Below, piece after piece: positions 18,986-29,900 of a stretch of 64,000 nucleotides of DNA; position 1 is the first letter of the stretch, and each line of letters begins with the position of its first letter. A program made the position numbers and the translations under genes. Source of the stretch: an uncultured Muribaculaceae bacterium. Its GTDB lineage: Bacteria > Bacteroidota > Bacteroidia > Bacteroidales > Muribaculaceae. Location: the NCBI GenBank assembly GCA_947176745.1, contig CAMWRV010000004.1, positions 17,888 through 81,887 of the forward strand, in the 5' to 3' direction. The notes under the pieces are model-generated. The model did no database searches and had not been told where the DNA came from. It saw only the letters and a program-made list of their open reading frames with translations.

Positions 18986-20233
18986 TCATTTGATTTTCAC
19001 GCATCTGATCGGGAGCGCGAAAGAGGAGTTCGCCATGCACTTTACCTCACTTAATGCACCGGCCTGACAACTTACCGAAAGTCGCGACACAAAGCGGTCG
19101 ACGAGTCCCATGGCTATGAGTTCCTCGAGAGTGTACTGCTGCATTCTCGGATCGTCAAGCACTCCGAGGTCATCGCGAATCACGACAGATGAATTCCAGC
19201 ACATATATCCCGGGAGGCCGACCACATGCTCTCCGGTATTATACAGCCTGTTCTGGCTTCCATGCGGAAACCATGAAACGCTTCCGTCAAAACTGTAGTA
19301 CGCGCCCGATTCATCTTCTTCAATCTCGATACGGTCGAGATAGCTGTCTCCCCATTCGTCGCCGGTGGGAATCTTGTATCCCGCAGGGCTCGGGTCAAGA
19401 TCGGTCTTTTCCTCTCCCCACAGGGTGAAGTCCATCTCTGACAGCCATCTTCCAGCAGGATTGCCGGAGAAGAATGTTGTGGGAGCCGCTATCGACTCCT
19501 CCAGAGTAGCGTATCTGTTCTCCGTTCTCCATTCGAGACCATATGCCGGATTCATGACGGTCCATTTGCGGGCCTCGTTGAATGCTTCTGCGCTGCCCCA
19601 CTCGTCTATGTATCCGCCGAAGATGGGCACCGGGCGTCCCCACTGGTAGTGCACCACTCCCCATGCTTTGTTGCCATCTTCCTTGGTGGCGCCGGTTGCG
19701 CCCATGAAGCGGTCGAGAATGAGGTCTCCCCCCTCCAGCTTCTTTTCTTCGGGAGCCGGGGTCATCCACAGAAGCCACACCCAGATTATCTTGCCCTCGC
19801 CATTGAACGCCGCGAGCACGGCGTTGCCGTAATTGCCGGTTGCCGAGAAGCTTACCTTTCCGTCGGCATAACTCACATCAGAGACAAGTTGTTGCTCTGT
19901 GTCGGCGGGATCGGATTTCTGGGCCCAGATCCAGTCAACCTTTTCCACACCCTCGATATTCTTGCCGCTCGGGAGTTTCGTATAGAATTCATAGTTGCCG
20001 GCGCGGGAAACGATATATGTGTTAGCCGGATCGGTGAATGTGACGGTCTCGTTTCCGCCCGGCTCGTAAGAATCGGGACTGAAAGAAATCCGGTCTACGT
20101 CGGAGTGGTTGTAAGTCTGAGTCGAACCGTTCTTGAAGTGTACGGTAAATGACTGTGCGCAAAGCGAGAGGGCTACTGAAGCAAGCGCGAAAGCCGATAC
20201 GAGAGATCGGTGGGCTGTAAATTTTTTCATCAT
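18986..20233 (-). CDS. Secreted hypothetical protein of an extracellular Bacteroidetes family
   Basis: Signal peptide; FTVHFKNGSTQTYNHSDVDRISF opening motif; overlaps the upstream ORF by ATGA. Confidence 0.6.
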   Translation of the reverse strand: MMKKFTAHRSLVSAFALASVALSLCAQSFTVHFKNGSTQTYNHSDVDRISFSPDSYEPGGNETVTFTDPANTYIVSRAGNYEFYTKLPSGKNIEGVEKVDWIWAQKSDPADTEQQLVSDVSYADGKVSFSATGNYGNAVLAAFNGEGKIIWVWLLWMTPAPEEKKLEGGDLILDRFMGATGATKEDGNKAWGVVHYQWGRPVPIFGGYIDEWGSAEAFNEARKWTVMNPAYGLEWRTENRYATLEESIAAPTTFFSGNPAGRWLSEMDFTLWGEEKTDLDPSPAGYKIPTGDEWGDSYLDRIEIEEDESGAYYSFDGSVSWFPHGSQNRLYNTGEHVVGLPGYMCWNSSVVIRDDLGVLDDPRMQQYTLEELIAMGLVDRFVSRLSVSCQAGALSEVKCMANSSFALPIRCVKIK

Positions 20234-20712
20234 CTTATGATTTTGAATGATTGACCGTTAGTGATTGATATGATATAAGAGCCTTTGGCCAGACCCGAGA
20301 GGTCGAGCCATGCCGAACCCTCAGAGTCGGCTGCGGTTGTGGCGATTGCCTTTCCGTCAATGGAATAAAGGATTACAGACGAGCCGGGATCAAGACCGCT
20401 CACCCCGGCATTGTCTCTGTCGCGATAGGTCAGACGGATCTCGTCTTTGGCAAGGACTGGCGCCGTGCCGCCCGGATCGCCGATCACGAATGTCTCGACG
20501 GAATCCGAATCGTATTCGGCCTCGACACTGCCGGCTCTGATTATCATCTTGGGTGACTGAAGGCTCACCACGGGTCTGTCTTCGAGATCGAAACTCGTTG
20601 TCGTTCCGTCGCGGAAACTGACAATGAGGTATTCGGCCGAAGTCCCCTGCGAGAGCAGCAGAGCGGTCGCCACCGACGCAATACCTCTGCAAATTCTGAA
20701 AACATGTGGCAT
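20230..20712 (-). CDS. Small secreted protein with T9SS-like C-terminal tail
   Basis: Signal peptide; YLIVSFRDGTTTSFDLEDRPVVSL; C-term DLSGLAKGSYIISITNGQSFKIIR. Confidence 0.7.
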   Translation of the reverse strand: MPHVFRICRGIASVATALLLSQGTSAEYLIVSFRDGTTTSFDLEDRPVVSLQSPKMIIRAGSVEAEYDSDSVETFVIGDPGGTAPVLAKDEIRLTYRDRDNAGVSGLDPGSSVILYSIDGKAIATTAADSEGSAWLDLSGLAKGSYIISITNGQSFKIIR

Positions 20713-20857
20713 ATGAAAAGGATTTGTTGGTTTATAGTTTCATTTGCAAAGTTGCGGGAATAATAAATCAAAAAAAATGACATAGTTCATTATTTTGCTG
20801 CACCCGGCACAACAAAAGGATGAAAAATGCATTTAAGAGATATAATACAATATACAG

Positions 20858-21439
20858 ATGTCGGTAAAAGTGGATTTGTCAGAAATACTTGCGATGCACG
20901 CTCCTCTTGATGTGGAATGCCTTGAGGCCATGCGCGGGTCGGTCGAACTGTTGCGTGTTCCGAAGCGTAAGGTTCTTTTGCGGCAGGGTGAGGTTTGCCG
21001 TCATTTCTTCTTCAACCGGTCGGGAATCACAAGGGTGGTTCATGACAACGACGGTCTCGAAGACACCATATGCTTCGGGACGGGAGGAGATGTGTTCACC
21101 TCTCTTCAGTCATATTATGAAGGCGCGCCGTCGATATTCTCTCTCACGGCTGTGACTGATTCCGAGGTCTGGATACTGTCGTATGAAGATATGGACCGGC
21201 TTTCCGGCCTGTATCCCTCGCTTGTGCTGTGGATGCGCAATCTTCTGCTCGGGCAGGTCAACGCGTTCGAACGGCGTTATCTCTTCTTTGGCAAGAACGA
21301 CGCCGAGACACGCTATATCAATTTCATCAACCAGCGCAACGGTCTTCTGCGCGATATCCCCGTCAAATATGTGGCGCAGTATCTGAAGATCGCTCCGGAA
21401 TATCTGTCGCGCATCCGCCGCCGCATCGCGGGCAAGTGA
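20858..21439 (+). CDS. Crp/Fnr-family transcriptional regulator (copy 1)
   Basis: Cyclic-nucleotide-binding-like fold; C-term YINFINQRNGLLRDIPVKYVAQYLKIAPEYLSRIRRRIAGK. Confidence 0.88.
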   Translation: MSVKVDLSEILAMHAPLDVECLEAMRGSVELLRVPKRKVLLRQGEVCRHFFFNRSGITRVVHDNDGLEDTICFGTGGDVFTSLQSYYEGAPSIFSLTAVTDSEVWILSYEDMDRLSGLYPSLVLWMRNLLLGQVNAFERRYLFFGKNDAETRYINFINQRNGLLRDIPVKYVAQYLKIAPEYLSRIRRRIAGK

Positions 21440-21459
21440 CCGTTAATTTGAAAACAAGG

Positions 21460-21499
21460 AGAAGTCTCCCGAGGCCTGTGCGGCCGGCGGGAGACTTCT
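21460..21499. terminator. Bidirectional terminator hairpin
   Basis: AGAAGTCTCCCG (21460-21471) / CGGGAGACTTCT (21488-21499). Confidence 0.8.
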
Positions 21500-21524
21500 C
21501 TTATTTTGCGATCTGTGCGCGGTG

Positions 21525-24500
21525 TTATCTGACCGTGAATTTCTCGGTTTTGCCGTCGACGACGCGTATGTAGACGCCCGGTGCTTCCGGTCTGCGGGTC
21601 TCGATGCCGTTCAGGTCGAAATATCTTGCGTCCGCATCATTGTGTGCGGGAATATCCTCGACCGCTGTCACGATGCCGCCGCCGGCGAAATTGAAAGTGA
21701 AGTCATATGGTTGCGATTCCGCTCCGTTCACTTTAACGGCCATTCGGATGCCGTCGGCATAATTGAGGTCGAGTCCCTGCTCAGGGGCATATAGCGTCAT
21801 GCCGTAGGGATAGACGTCAGCACTGTCGGCGGCGACAACAGCCTCGGGACGTCCTTCGGCATACGACACACGGTAATAAAGTTCGTCGAAACCGGGATGC
21901 TCCTCATAACCGTCAAACGGCGACCAGACGCGGATATTCCACGGCGAGCCTGTGTATATCTCTATTTCTCTGTTCGCGAAGTCGATCGAACCGAAAGAAA
22001 TGCCGAAATCACTGAAAGTCGGGCGAACCGTGACTTTCTGGCCGATTGTCGATTTAAGATAGGTCGTGGTGCCCTCCTTGTGTTCTTTCATTGTCAGGGT
22101 GACATTGTAGACGGCAGGCACGGGCGCGGTGAGGATGACGTCGCCGTTGTCGGCGAGAGTCACGGTGGCCTCCGGATTGTCGCCCCAGTGGTTGCGGGAG
22201 TCGAATGTGACCTCTGTCTTGTTGAGATTGAGGTTCTCGCGTGCGGTCAGTTCGGTCAGGTTGCCGAGTATGACGGAGCCTCCGGCCGAGTGAACGCTTT
22301 CGATTTCGGTGATGAAGCTGTCAGCCCAGATGTAATCGCGCGGAAGGGCGTCGATATATTTCTGGTCGAGCGCGGCGGCCGGAGTCGTGTCGCGCTCGGG
22401 TTCGGGCCATGAGCCGGCGGTGTAGTCTCCCCATTGCCCGCGCAGCCATGCGAGTTTGGCGTCAAGTTGCGAAAGGACCTGGTTCTTGCGGGTCTCGATA
22501 TCAGAGTTATCCTGCACTTCCCAGGCTTCCCATCCGTCGGTATACTGCGGCACACCGGCGTTCTTCCACCGTTCGCGGTCGGCCTTGGCAGCTTCGGCTA
22601 TGATGCCGCAATACTTGTCGATCTCCGACATGAGTCCGTCGGTCTGCGTAGACATGAACCACAGCCACGTCTCCTTGAGGCGGCTGTCGAATCCCGGAGT
22701 GTCTTTGAGGCAGCGTATCCATGTGTTGCCCATGGAGAGCGGTGATTCATAGAAGAAATTTGATGTTCCCCCTTCGAAAGCATGCCCGCAGTCCCACAGC
22801 GGAGAGAAGTGCCATTTCACGCCCTCGCCTCGGTCGCGGAAGAGATAGGTCGAGCCGTGATATGCCTCGTAATGGCTGATGATCTCCTCGACCATGTAGT
22901 AGCGCACGGCGTCGTCGATATCGAGATAGCTCCAGAGTTCAGGATTGTGGTCGCCGACCAGAGTGTTCATCCTGTCGAACTGCGAGCCTACGAATTCAAG
23001 CTGCGGAGCGGAATACTCCTCGGGAGTATCGGGGGTGAGGTAGACAGGGAAGTTATGGCCGTCGTGCCACACCGCGTTTCCTCCGGTCGCTGACCATACG
23101 GAATCGTCGGCATAATTGTCGAATTCCACAATATATCCTCCCGTAACGGTGGCCATGTCATCGGCGTTGTCATCAAGTTCCTCGATGTCGATGCGGTCGC
23201 TGTCGATACGTATCGATTCTGTCAGGAAGTAGAGTCCGCGGTAATTGCCGTTGATCACAACCTCTACCGGCTGCTGCGACGGAGTCCACGGGAGACCTGC
23301 GCGACGTCCCAGATTGAAGCCGATGAAATTGCGGAGGTAGCCGGCATTGTCGTCGGCATGGGCGAGAATGGCGAAATGCTTGTTGTTGGAGAGTCCGAGC
23401 ATTCTCGCTTTCTTGTCGAGTTTGAGCTTGAACGGCTTCTTTACAAATCCGCGTAGAGTCCAGTTCCCGCGTCCCTTGATCGCAAGCGGAAGGGGATTCT
23501 CGGCAGAACCGAGATTTTCAGCACCCTCCATCCAGTCGACTCCGTTCATGTCGAGCCAGTACTCGGCATTATAGAAATAATTTTTATGACGGAGGTTGGG
23601 GTCGATTATCTCATTGTCGAGTGTGGTTTTCGGATCATTCTCCCCTCCGGTGTACACATTTATATACAGCACCGGCAGTGTGCCGGAGAGTCCGGTCACG
23701 GTGACCTGGGGAAGATCGCCCGTATAGCCTTGCGGAAGGAAGTAGACGACAGGGCAGTCGTACTTGTTATAAGGATTGTATCTGAACCTTATGGTGAAAT
23801 CTCCCCACCCCTTGTTGATGAAATTGTTGTCCATGCCCTGGAATTCGGTGTTGACCGCGCATGGAAGTTCGTCGGGAAGGGGGCCGCTTATTCCGTAATT
23901 GACCGACCATTCATTGTCGGTGGTGCTGATCTTGAACCAGTTTCCGACATTGCCGAGCTGGCTGCTGTTGAGATCCGCGCTATATTCGTTGCCGTTTCTC
24001 GAAAATTGTACGGCAGGATTGCCGTCGCCGCCTATACGCAGCCAGAAGTCGGGCCAGTCGCTCACGTTGTCCCAGTTTTCTTCGCCGGAGTCACCGGATT
24101 CGGATTTTATGTACATATAGAGCAGAGGAGAATCGGCGTCGGAGAAGTCGACGGTCATGCTGTATGTTCCCTTGTCGGGGAGCACCCAGCCGCTCCGGCG
24201 GTCATCGTTGCCGGCAGAAGAGAGATACATCGAGTACGGTCCGCTGTTTCCGGTCACTGCGAGATCGTCGCCGCCTGCAGAGCGGCTTGAATAGAAGTAG
24301 TCGGATGGGTTGACCGGATTGATTCCGGTGCGGGTGATGAATCCGAACGAGGCCTGGTTCCAGTTGTCGGAATGGTTGAAGCTGACATTGCGGAAATAGA
24401 ACCTGTCGCCGTCGCGTTCGCCCGTGACACAGGTATTGGAGTCCCAGACTCCGCCGGGCAGGTGGCCGACCAGATAAAGGTCAGACGGTACCTCTGCCGC

Positions 24501-24566
24501 CGCTGCGCAAAGGCACGGCGTCAGTGCCGCCGCCCACACAAGGGCGGCACAATACAAATGTTTCAT
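21525..24566 (-). CDS. CotH-kinase-family secreted protein with SusE/F-like N-terminal modules and T9SS-like tail
   Basis: LPLAIKGRGNWTLRGFVKKPFKLKLDKKARMLGLSNNKHFAILAHADD...FIGFNLGRRAGL...EVVINGNYRGLYFLTESIRI; N-term DLYLVGHLPGGVWDS; C-term APGVYIRVVDGKTEKFTVR. Confidence 0.88.
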   Translation of the reverse strand: MKHLYCAALVWAAALTPCLCAAAAEVPSDLYLVGHLPGGVWDSNTCVTGERDGDRFYFRNVSFNHSDNWNQASFGFITRTGINPVNPSDYFYSSRSAGGDDLAVTGNSGPYSMYLSSAGNDDRRSGWVLPDKGTYSMTVDFSDADSPLLYMYIKSESGDSGEENWDNVSDWPDFWLRIGGDGNPAVQFSRNGNEYSADLNSSQLGNVGNWFKISTTDNEWSVNYGISGPLPDELPCAVNTEFQGMDNNFINKGWGDFTIRFRYNPYNKYDCPVVYFLPQGYTGDLPQVTVTGLSGTLPVLYINVYTGGENDPKTTLDNEIIDPNLRHKNYFYNAEYWLDMNGVDWMEGAENLGSAENPLPLAIKGRGNWTLRGFVKKPFKLKLDKKARMLGLSNNKHFAILAHADDNAGYLRNFIGFNLGRRAGLPWTPSQQPVEVVINGNYRGLYFLTESIRIDSDRIDIEELDDNADDMATVTGGYIVEFDNYADDSVWSATGGNAVWHDGHNFPVYLTPDTPEEYSAPQLEFVGSQFDRMNTLVGDHNPELWSYLDIDDAVRYYMVEEIISHYEAYHGSTYLFRDRGEGVKWHFSPLWDCGHAFEGGTSNFFYESPLSMGNTWIRCLKDTPGFDSRLKETWLWFMSTQTDGLMSEIDKYCGIIAEAAKADRERWKNAGVPQYTDGWEAWEVQDNSDIETRKNQVLSQLDAKLAWLRGQWGDYTAGSWPEPERDTTPAAALDQKYIDALPRDYIWADSFITEIESVHSAGGSVILGNLTELTARENLNLNKTEVTFDSRNHWGDNPEATVTLADNGDVILTAPVPAVYNVTLTMKEHKEGTTTYLKSTIGQKVTVRPTFSDFGISFGSIDFANREIEIYTGSPWNIRVWSPFDGYEEHPGFDELYYRVSYAEGRPEAVVAADSADVYPYGMTLYAPEQGLDLNYADGIRMAVKVNGAESQPYDFTFNFAGGGIVTAVEDIPAHNDADARYFDLNGIETRRPEAPGVYIRVVDGKTEKFTVR

Positions 24567-24781
24567 GTTTTTATAATTTTGTTTTGTTGAGTGATCCGCG
24601 AACTCTTTCGCCGGATCATCTGCAAAGTTAGTAAAAACTCCGGACTTTCAGACCCCTGCATTAACATTTTTTGTGGGATGGGGTCTAAGAAAAAAAGTGC
24701 CGGATGAGAGGGATTGGAGAAGGATGAACCGGAGTCTTCGGATGAAGAGTTTGTGTCTGTGGGGTGAACGTCAGGTGTTAA

Positions 24782-24816
24782 TTTGTTTGTAGTTATGATA
24801 AAATTTCGTAATTTTG
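24782..24816 (+). promoter_or_regulatory. Promoter (TTTG 24786-24789; TAATTTTG 24809-24816) for the 24927..26675 gene
   Basis: Consensus -33/-7 with a 19-nt spacer; lies downstream of the track ORF start, supporting ATG 24927. Confidence 0.65.
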
Positions 24817-24926
24817 TGATATGGTGCGAGAGTGACGCCATTTTATCGGTTTTCCAGACTTATGAGCAGAGCTTTTGTACGACTTTAGATCTCAGCCCGA
24901 CGCTTTTACCAACAGACATTTATTCC

Positions 24927-26675
24927 ATGACAAGACTCCTGACATCCATAAGAAATATCGGATTTTTTCTCCTCCTGTCCGTAGCGTGCCTCTCTTTCCC
25001 TCAGAAGAGCAAGGCCGCAGCTTCAGGTCATACGATCTCTCCCGAGATCAGACAACTTCTTTCCGCCCTCGACTCGCTTCTGGTCAATACTCCTGATTTT
25101 ATACGTGAGAAGGAGGCCCGTCTATCCAGATTGCGTGCCGACTATAACAAGGCTGCCGACATCGAGCGCCGCTATTGGGCTGCCGCCTCTCTCTACGACG
25201 AGTATTGCGCCTACGACTCCGATTCGGCCATGGCGTATGTGGACCGCGCGCAGAGATATGCCTCAATGCTCGGACGGCAGGATCTGGTGAACGAGATGGA
25301 GCTGAACCGTTCATATATATATTCGGCCACCGGCCTGCTCGACGAGGCTAACGAAAGTCTGCGCCGCATAGATCCCGACTCGCTGCCGCCGACACTCGCC
25401 CTCAAATATTGCGACAGGATGCTCTTTCTCTCCACCCACCGCGACCAGTATATGGGCATCGAGCGCGAGACGGAGATGTATTCCAAGATGGTCGACAGCC
25501 TGCTTCAGGCAACTGCGCGCCATATACGTCCCGACAATCCCAACTACTGCTGGCTCACCGGATGGAGCCATCTCAACACCAAGGAGAACGCCCGGAAGGC
25601 TATTCCCGTCGTGTCGCGGATCGTTGACTCCACAGACTATGACACACGCGGAAACGCCATGGATGCCTGGGTGCTTTCGAAACTTTACGAGCGAGTGGGC
25701 GACGAAGAGAACCGGCTCAAGTATCTCGTGCTGTCGGCAATGGCCGACGTCAGGGCGTCGAACAAGGAGATTGCCTCGCTTGAGGAGATATCAGCCATTC
25801 TCCTCAAACTCGGAGATCTGGAGCACGCCAATTCCTATATCAACTACTGCATAGCATACGCCAACGACTACAAGAGCCGCGTGCGGCTCGGCCAGCTCGC
25901 CCGGATACAGGAGCAGACCCTCTCGGCCATACATGAGCGGCTGGAGCACCAGGCGGCCATGAACAGGCTCTATCTCGCCGTGCTGGCAATTTTTCTCGCC
26001 GTTCTTGCAGGAGCCGTGTTCTGGATAACGCGCCAGAACCGGGCTTTGCGAAATTCACGCGCCACACTCAATGACGCCAACCTTGAGCTGAGCGACCGAG
26101 TCAACGAACTCCAGTCGATACGCGAGGAACTCGATGTGGCCAACTCCAAACTTGCCGAGATGTACGAGTCCGTCCGCGCCGATGCACGCGAGCTGTCGGA
26201 AAGCAACGAGACCAAAGAGGAATACATAGCCAATGTCTTCTCGATCCTGAGCGGATATATCACCCGTCAGGAGGATTTCCGCTCGAAACTGCTGCGCATG
26301 CTCAAGGAGCGGAAGTTCGACGACGCGCTCCGCACTGTCAGATCGCCCGAGCTGTCGGCCGAGGACATAAAGGAGTTCTGCGCGAACTTCGACAATGTCT
26401 TCCTCCGCATCTACCCCGACTTCGTCGAGGATTTCAACACTCTTCTCCGCCCTGAAGAGAAAATAGAGCCTCGCACGCCCGGACGCCTCACCTCCGACCT
26501 TCGCGTCTACGCGCTCGTGCGGCTCGGAGTGACCGACAGCGTCGGAATCGCCAAGTTCCTGCACTGCTCGGTCCAGACCGTCTACAACATCCGTCAGCGC
26601 ACCCGCAACAAGGCCGCCGTGCCCCGCGAGGAATTCGCCGCAAGGGTGCGCGCGCTCGGACGCCCCTCGTTCTGA
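24927..26675 (+). CDS. TPR membrane regulator with HTH (DUF6377-like), probable PUL regulator
   Basis: MTRLLTSIRNIGFFLLLSVACLSF signal; TM LAVLAIFLAVLAGAVFWI; C-term LRVYALVRLGVTDSVGIAKFLHCSVQTVYNIRQRTRNKA. Confidence 0.8.
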   Translation: MTRLLTSIRNIGFFLLLSVACLSFPQKSKAAASGHTISPEIRQLLSALDSLLVNTPDFIREKEARLSRLRADYNKAADIERRYWAAASLYDEYCAYDSDSAMAYVDRAQRYASMLGRQDLVNEMELNRSYIYSATGLLDEANESLRRIDPDSLPPTLALKYCDRMLFLSTHRDQYMGIERETEMYSKMVDSLLQATARHIRPDNPNYCWLTGWSHLNTKENARKAIPVVSRIVDSTDYDTRGNAMDAWVLSKLYERVGDEENRLKYLVLSAMADVRASNKEIASLEEISAILLKLGDLEHANSYINYCIAYANDYKSRVRLGQLARIQEQTLSAIHERLEHQAAMNRLYLAVLAIFLAVLAGAVFWITRQNRALRNSRATLNDANLELSDRVNELQSIREELDVANSKLAEMYESVRADARELSESNETKEEYIANVFSILSGYITRQEDFRSKLLRMLKERKFDDALRTVRSPELSAEDIKEFCANFDNVFLRIYPDFVEDFNTLLRPEEKIEPRTPGRLTSDLRVYALVRLGVTDSVGIAKFLHCSVQTVYNIRQRTRNKAAVPREEFAARVRALGRPSF

Positions 26676-26704
26676 CATGTCTCTTACATCCCCAAAAGGG
26701 ACGC

Positions 26705-26741
26705 AAAAAACGCTTCCGCAACTTAATTGGAAGCGTTTTTT
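26705..26741 (+). terminator. Rho-independent terminator
   Basis: AAAAAACGCTTCC / GGAAGCGTTTTTT. Confidence 0.85.
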
Positions 26742-26857
26742 ATCTTACCTATTTACAATTATTAACTATATCTATACCACTGAAAATCAAACAATAGACG
26801 AAAAACTAAATTTACCTTTCCCCTTTACCTGCTAAAAAATCTTTAAACAGATACAGC

Positions 26858-26865
26858 TATCTTTG
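26858..26865 (+). promoter_or_regulatory. -7 element TATCTTTG for the SusC operon
   Basis: TAnnTTTG match 37 nt upstream of ATG 26902. Confidence 0.55.
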
Positions 26866-26901
26866 CAACCAGAAAAACTTAACAATCTAACATCATGTTC
26901 A

Positions 26902-29900
26902 ATGGAAAAAAGTAAAGCAAAGAGTCTCGCGGCCTTTCTTACGCTGATGCTTCCCTGCACGCTGGGTGCATGGGCCGACATCGACGTGAAGGGCATCGTC
27001 ACAGACCCGCAGGGTGAGCCGCTGATCGGCGTCACCGTACTTGAGAAAGGAACAGCCAAAGGCACATCGACCGACATCGACGGCAGATTCACCATCACCG
27101 TCTCCGACAACGCCGTGATGCGTTTCAGCTATGTCGGCTACGAGCAGCAGGAAGCCAAGGCCGCTCCCGAGATGAACGTTATCCTTAAAGAAAACTCCAA
27201 CATGCTCGACGAGGTCGTGGCCATCGGCTACGGCACGCAGAAGAAGAGCGTCGTGACCGCGGCCATCTCGAAGGTGGGAAGCGACGAGCTTGAGCTTACG
27301 TCGCCCGTGCGCATGGACAACGCGCTCAAAGGTCTGGCGTCGGGTGTGACCGTCACCTCTTCGTCTGGCCAGCCCGGTGCGGCAGCCCGCGTGCGCATCC
27401 GCGGCGTCGGGACAATCAACAACTCCGACCCTCTCTATATTGTCGACGGAATGCCGATCGAGGGTGGACTCGACTACCTCAATCCCGCCGACATCGCGTC
27501 GATCGAGGTGCTCAAGGACGCGGCCTCGGGCGCTGTCTACGGTGCGCGTGCGGCCAACGGCGTCGTGCTCGTCACCACCAAACAGGGTAAGGAAGGCAAG
27601 ACCAAAGTAACCTACGATTTCAGCTACGGCTGGCAGAGCGTGGCCAAGAAGCGCAAGGTGCTCAACGCAAGCGAATACGCCATGATGATGAACGAGGGCG
27701 CGATCAACTCCGGCTTCGCACCCATATATGCCGATCCCGCTTCCTACGGCACGGGCACAGACTGGCAGGATCTCGTTTTCAACAACGACGCTCCGGTGAT
27801 GAACCACCAGTTCTCGGTCAGCGGCGGCACAAAGAGCGTCAACTATCTCTTCTCGCTCGGCTATTATGACCAGGAGGGTATCGTGGGCGGCAACTTCGAC
27901 CGCTCCGACTACCAGCGCTTCTCTCTCCGCTCGAACGTGGGCGTGACCCTGTTCGACAAGTCATCGGAGCGCACATGGCTCAACAAGGCCACTCTCCAGA
28001 CCAACCTCGCTTACACCCGCATCAAGAGCCGCGGCATCGAGACCAACTCCACATGGGGATCACCGCTCGGATCCGCTCTGTCCATGTCTCCGATCCTGAC
28101 TCCCTATCTTGAGCCGGGAAGCGCAGAGGAGGCCGCACAGCTCGCTTATCTTTCCGGCCAGTCGGGCTACGTGCCCATGTACGGTCCCGACGGACGTCTC
28201 GTCATGGTGCCCACCGCTTTCGGCAACTTCCAGGAGATGAGCAATCCGATCGCCAACCTGATGCTCCCCGGCAATCAGAACTGGAGCCACAAGTTCGTCG
28301 GCAACTTCATCGGCGACCTCCAGATCTGGGACAACCTGCACTACCGTGTCAGCTACGGCGCCGACCTCTCGTTCTGGGGCTATGACGGCTACACTCCGAT
28401 CTACTATCTGCGCGACGGCCAGTCGACCGACCACTCCACGGCAGTCTCCACAAGCGAGCGAGGTCTCGTATGGCAGATCGAGAACCTTCTCTCATACGAC
28501 AAGACTATAGCCGAACACACGTTCAGCGTCATCCTCGGCCAGTCGGCCAAGGAGAGCAGCGGCTACTATCTGGGCGGCTCGCGCAACCATATCACCAACT
28601 ACAACCGTCCCTATATCGACGCATCGACCGGTCTTGCAGCCGACGGCGACATGACCGCCTGGGGCGCTCCTCAGGCCAAGTCGAGACTTGCATCATATTT
28701 CGCCCGCGTAAGCTACGACTACGACTCGCGCTACATGATCCAGGCCACCGTGCGCCGCGACGGATCAAGCCGTTTCGGATCGAACAACCACTGGGCGACA
28801 TTCCCCTCTGTGTCTGTCGGCTGGAACGTGATGAACGAGAAGTTCATGGAAAGCTCGCTCGACTGGCTCAACAACCTCAAGGTCCGCGCATCGTGGGGTA
28901 AGAACGGTAACGAGAACATCGGTAACTTCCAGTATGTGGCCCTGACTTCGACCAACAACAACGCCATCTTCGGAAATCCCGGCTCGATCGCCATCGGCAC
29001 AAAGCCCTCGCAGCTCGCCAACCCCGACCTGCGCTGGGAGGAGTCTGAATCGACCGACGTCGGCATCGACTTCGGATTCCTGCAGAACAAGATCACCTTC
29101 ACCGCCGACTGGTTCCTCAAGAACACTCACGGCATGCTCATGACAATGTCGCTTCCGCAGTATGTCGGCGAGTCGATACCCTTCGGAAACGTCGGCAAGA
29201 TGCGCAACTGGGGTATTGAGTTCGACCTCGGATACCGCCAGACATTCTTTAACGAGCTGACTGTCAATGTAGGCGTCAACGCCTCTTATCTGCGCAACAA
29301 GCTTGTGGCCTACGGCAACGAGCAGGGATGGGCCAACCTCGACTCATTCCAGGGCGTAGGTACAATCCTCCGCGCCGAGAACGGTCTTCCTTATCCCTAC
29401 TTCTACGGATACCGCACCGACGGCATCATCCAGAACATGGCCGAGGCAAACGCCTATAACTCGCAGTACGGCACATCGCTCGTGCCCGGCGACGTTCGAT
29501 ATGTCGATGTTGACGGCAACGGCGAGATCAACGAAGACGACCGCACAATGATCGGTTACGGAAGCCCCCGCTGGACATACGGAGCCAACCTTACTCTCGC
29601 TTGGAAAGGCATCGACTTCAGCATGTTCTTCCAGGGTGTGGCCGATGTTGACATCTATGACGCCACCCGCCGCGTCGACGCCCGTTCGGTCAACCTCCCC
29701 TCCTGGATGCTCGACCGCTGGACAGGAGAAGGCACTTCCAACTCCGTGCCCCGCTACGTGACCGGCGACGGTTACAACTGGCAGAGCTCCGACCTCTACA
29801 TCTACGACGGCAGCTTCCTGCGCCTCAAGAACATGCAGCTCGGATACATGCTTCCCCAGGACATCACCCGCAAGATCGGCGTCCAGAAGTTCCGCGTCTT

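Noticed and set aside
24783-24926. N-terminal extension of the TPR regulator in the ORF track
   Set aside because: The -33/-7 promoter (24786-24816) lies inside this extension and a signal peptide starts at ATG 24927.
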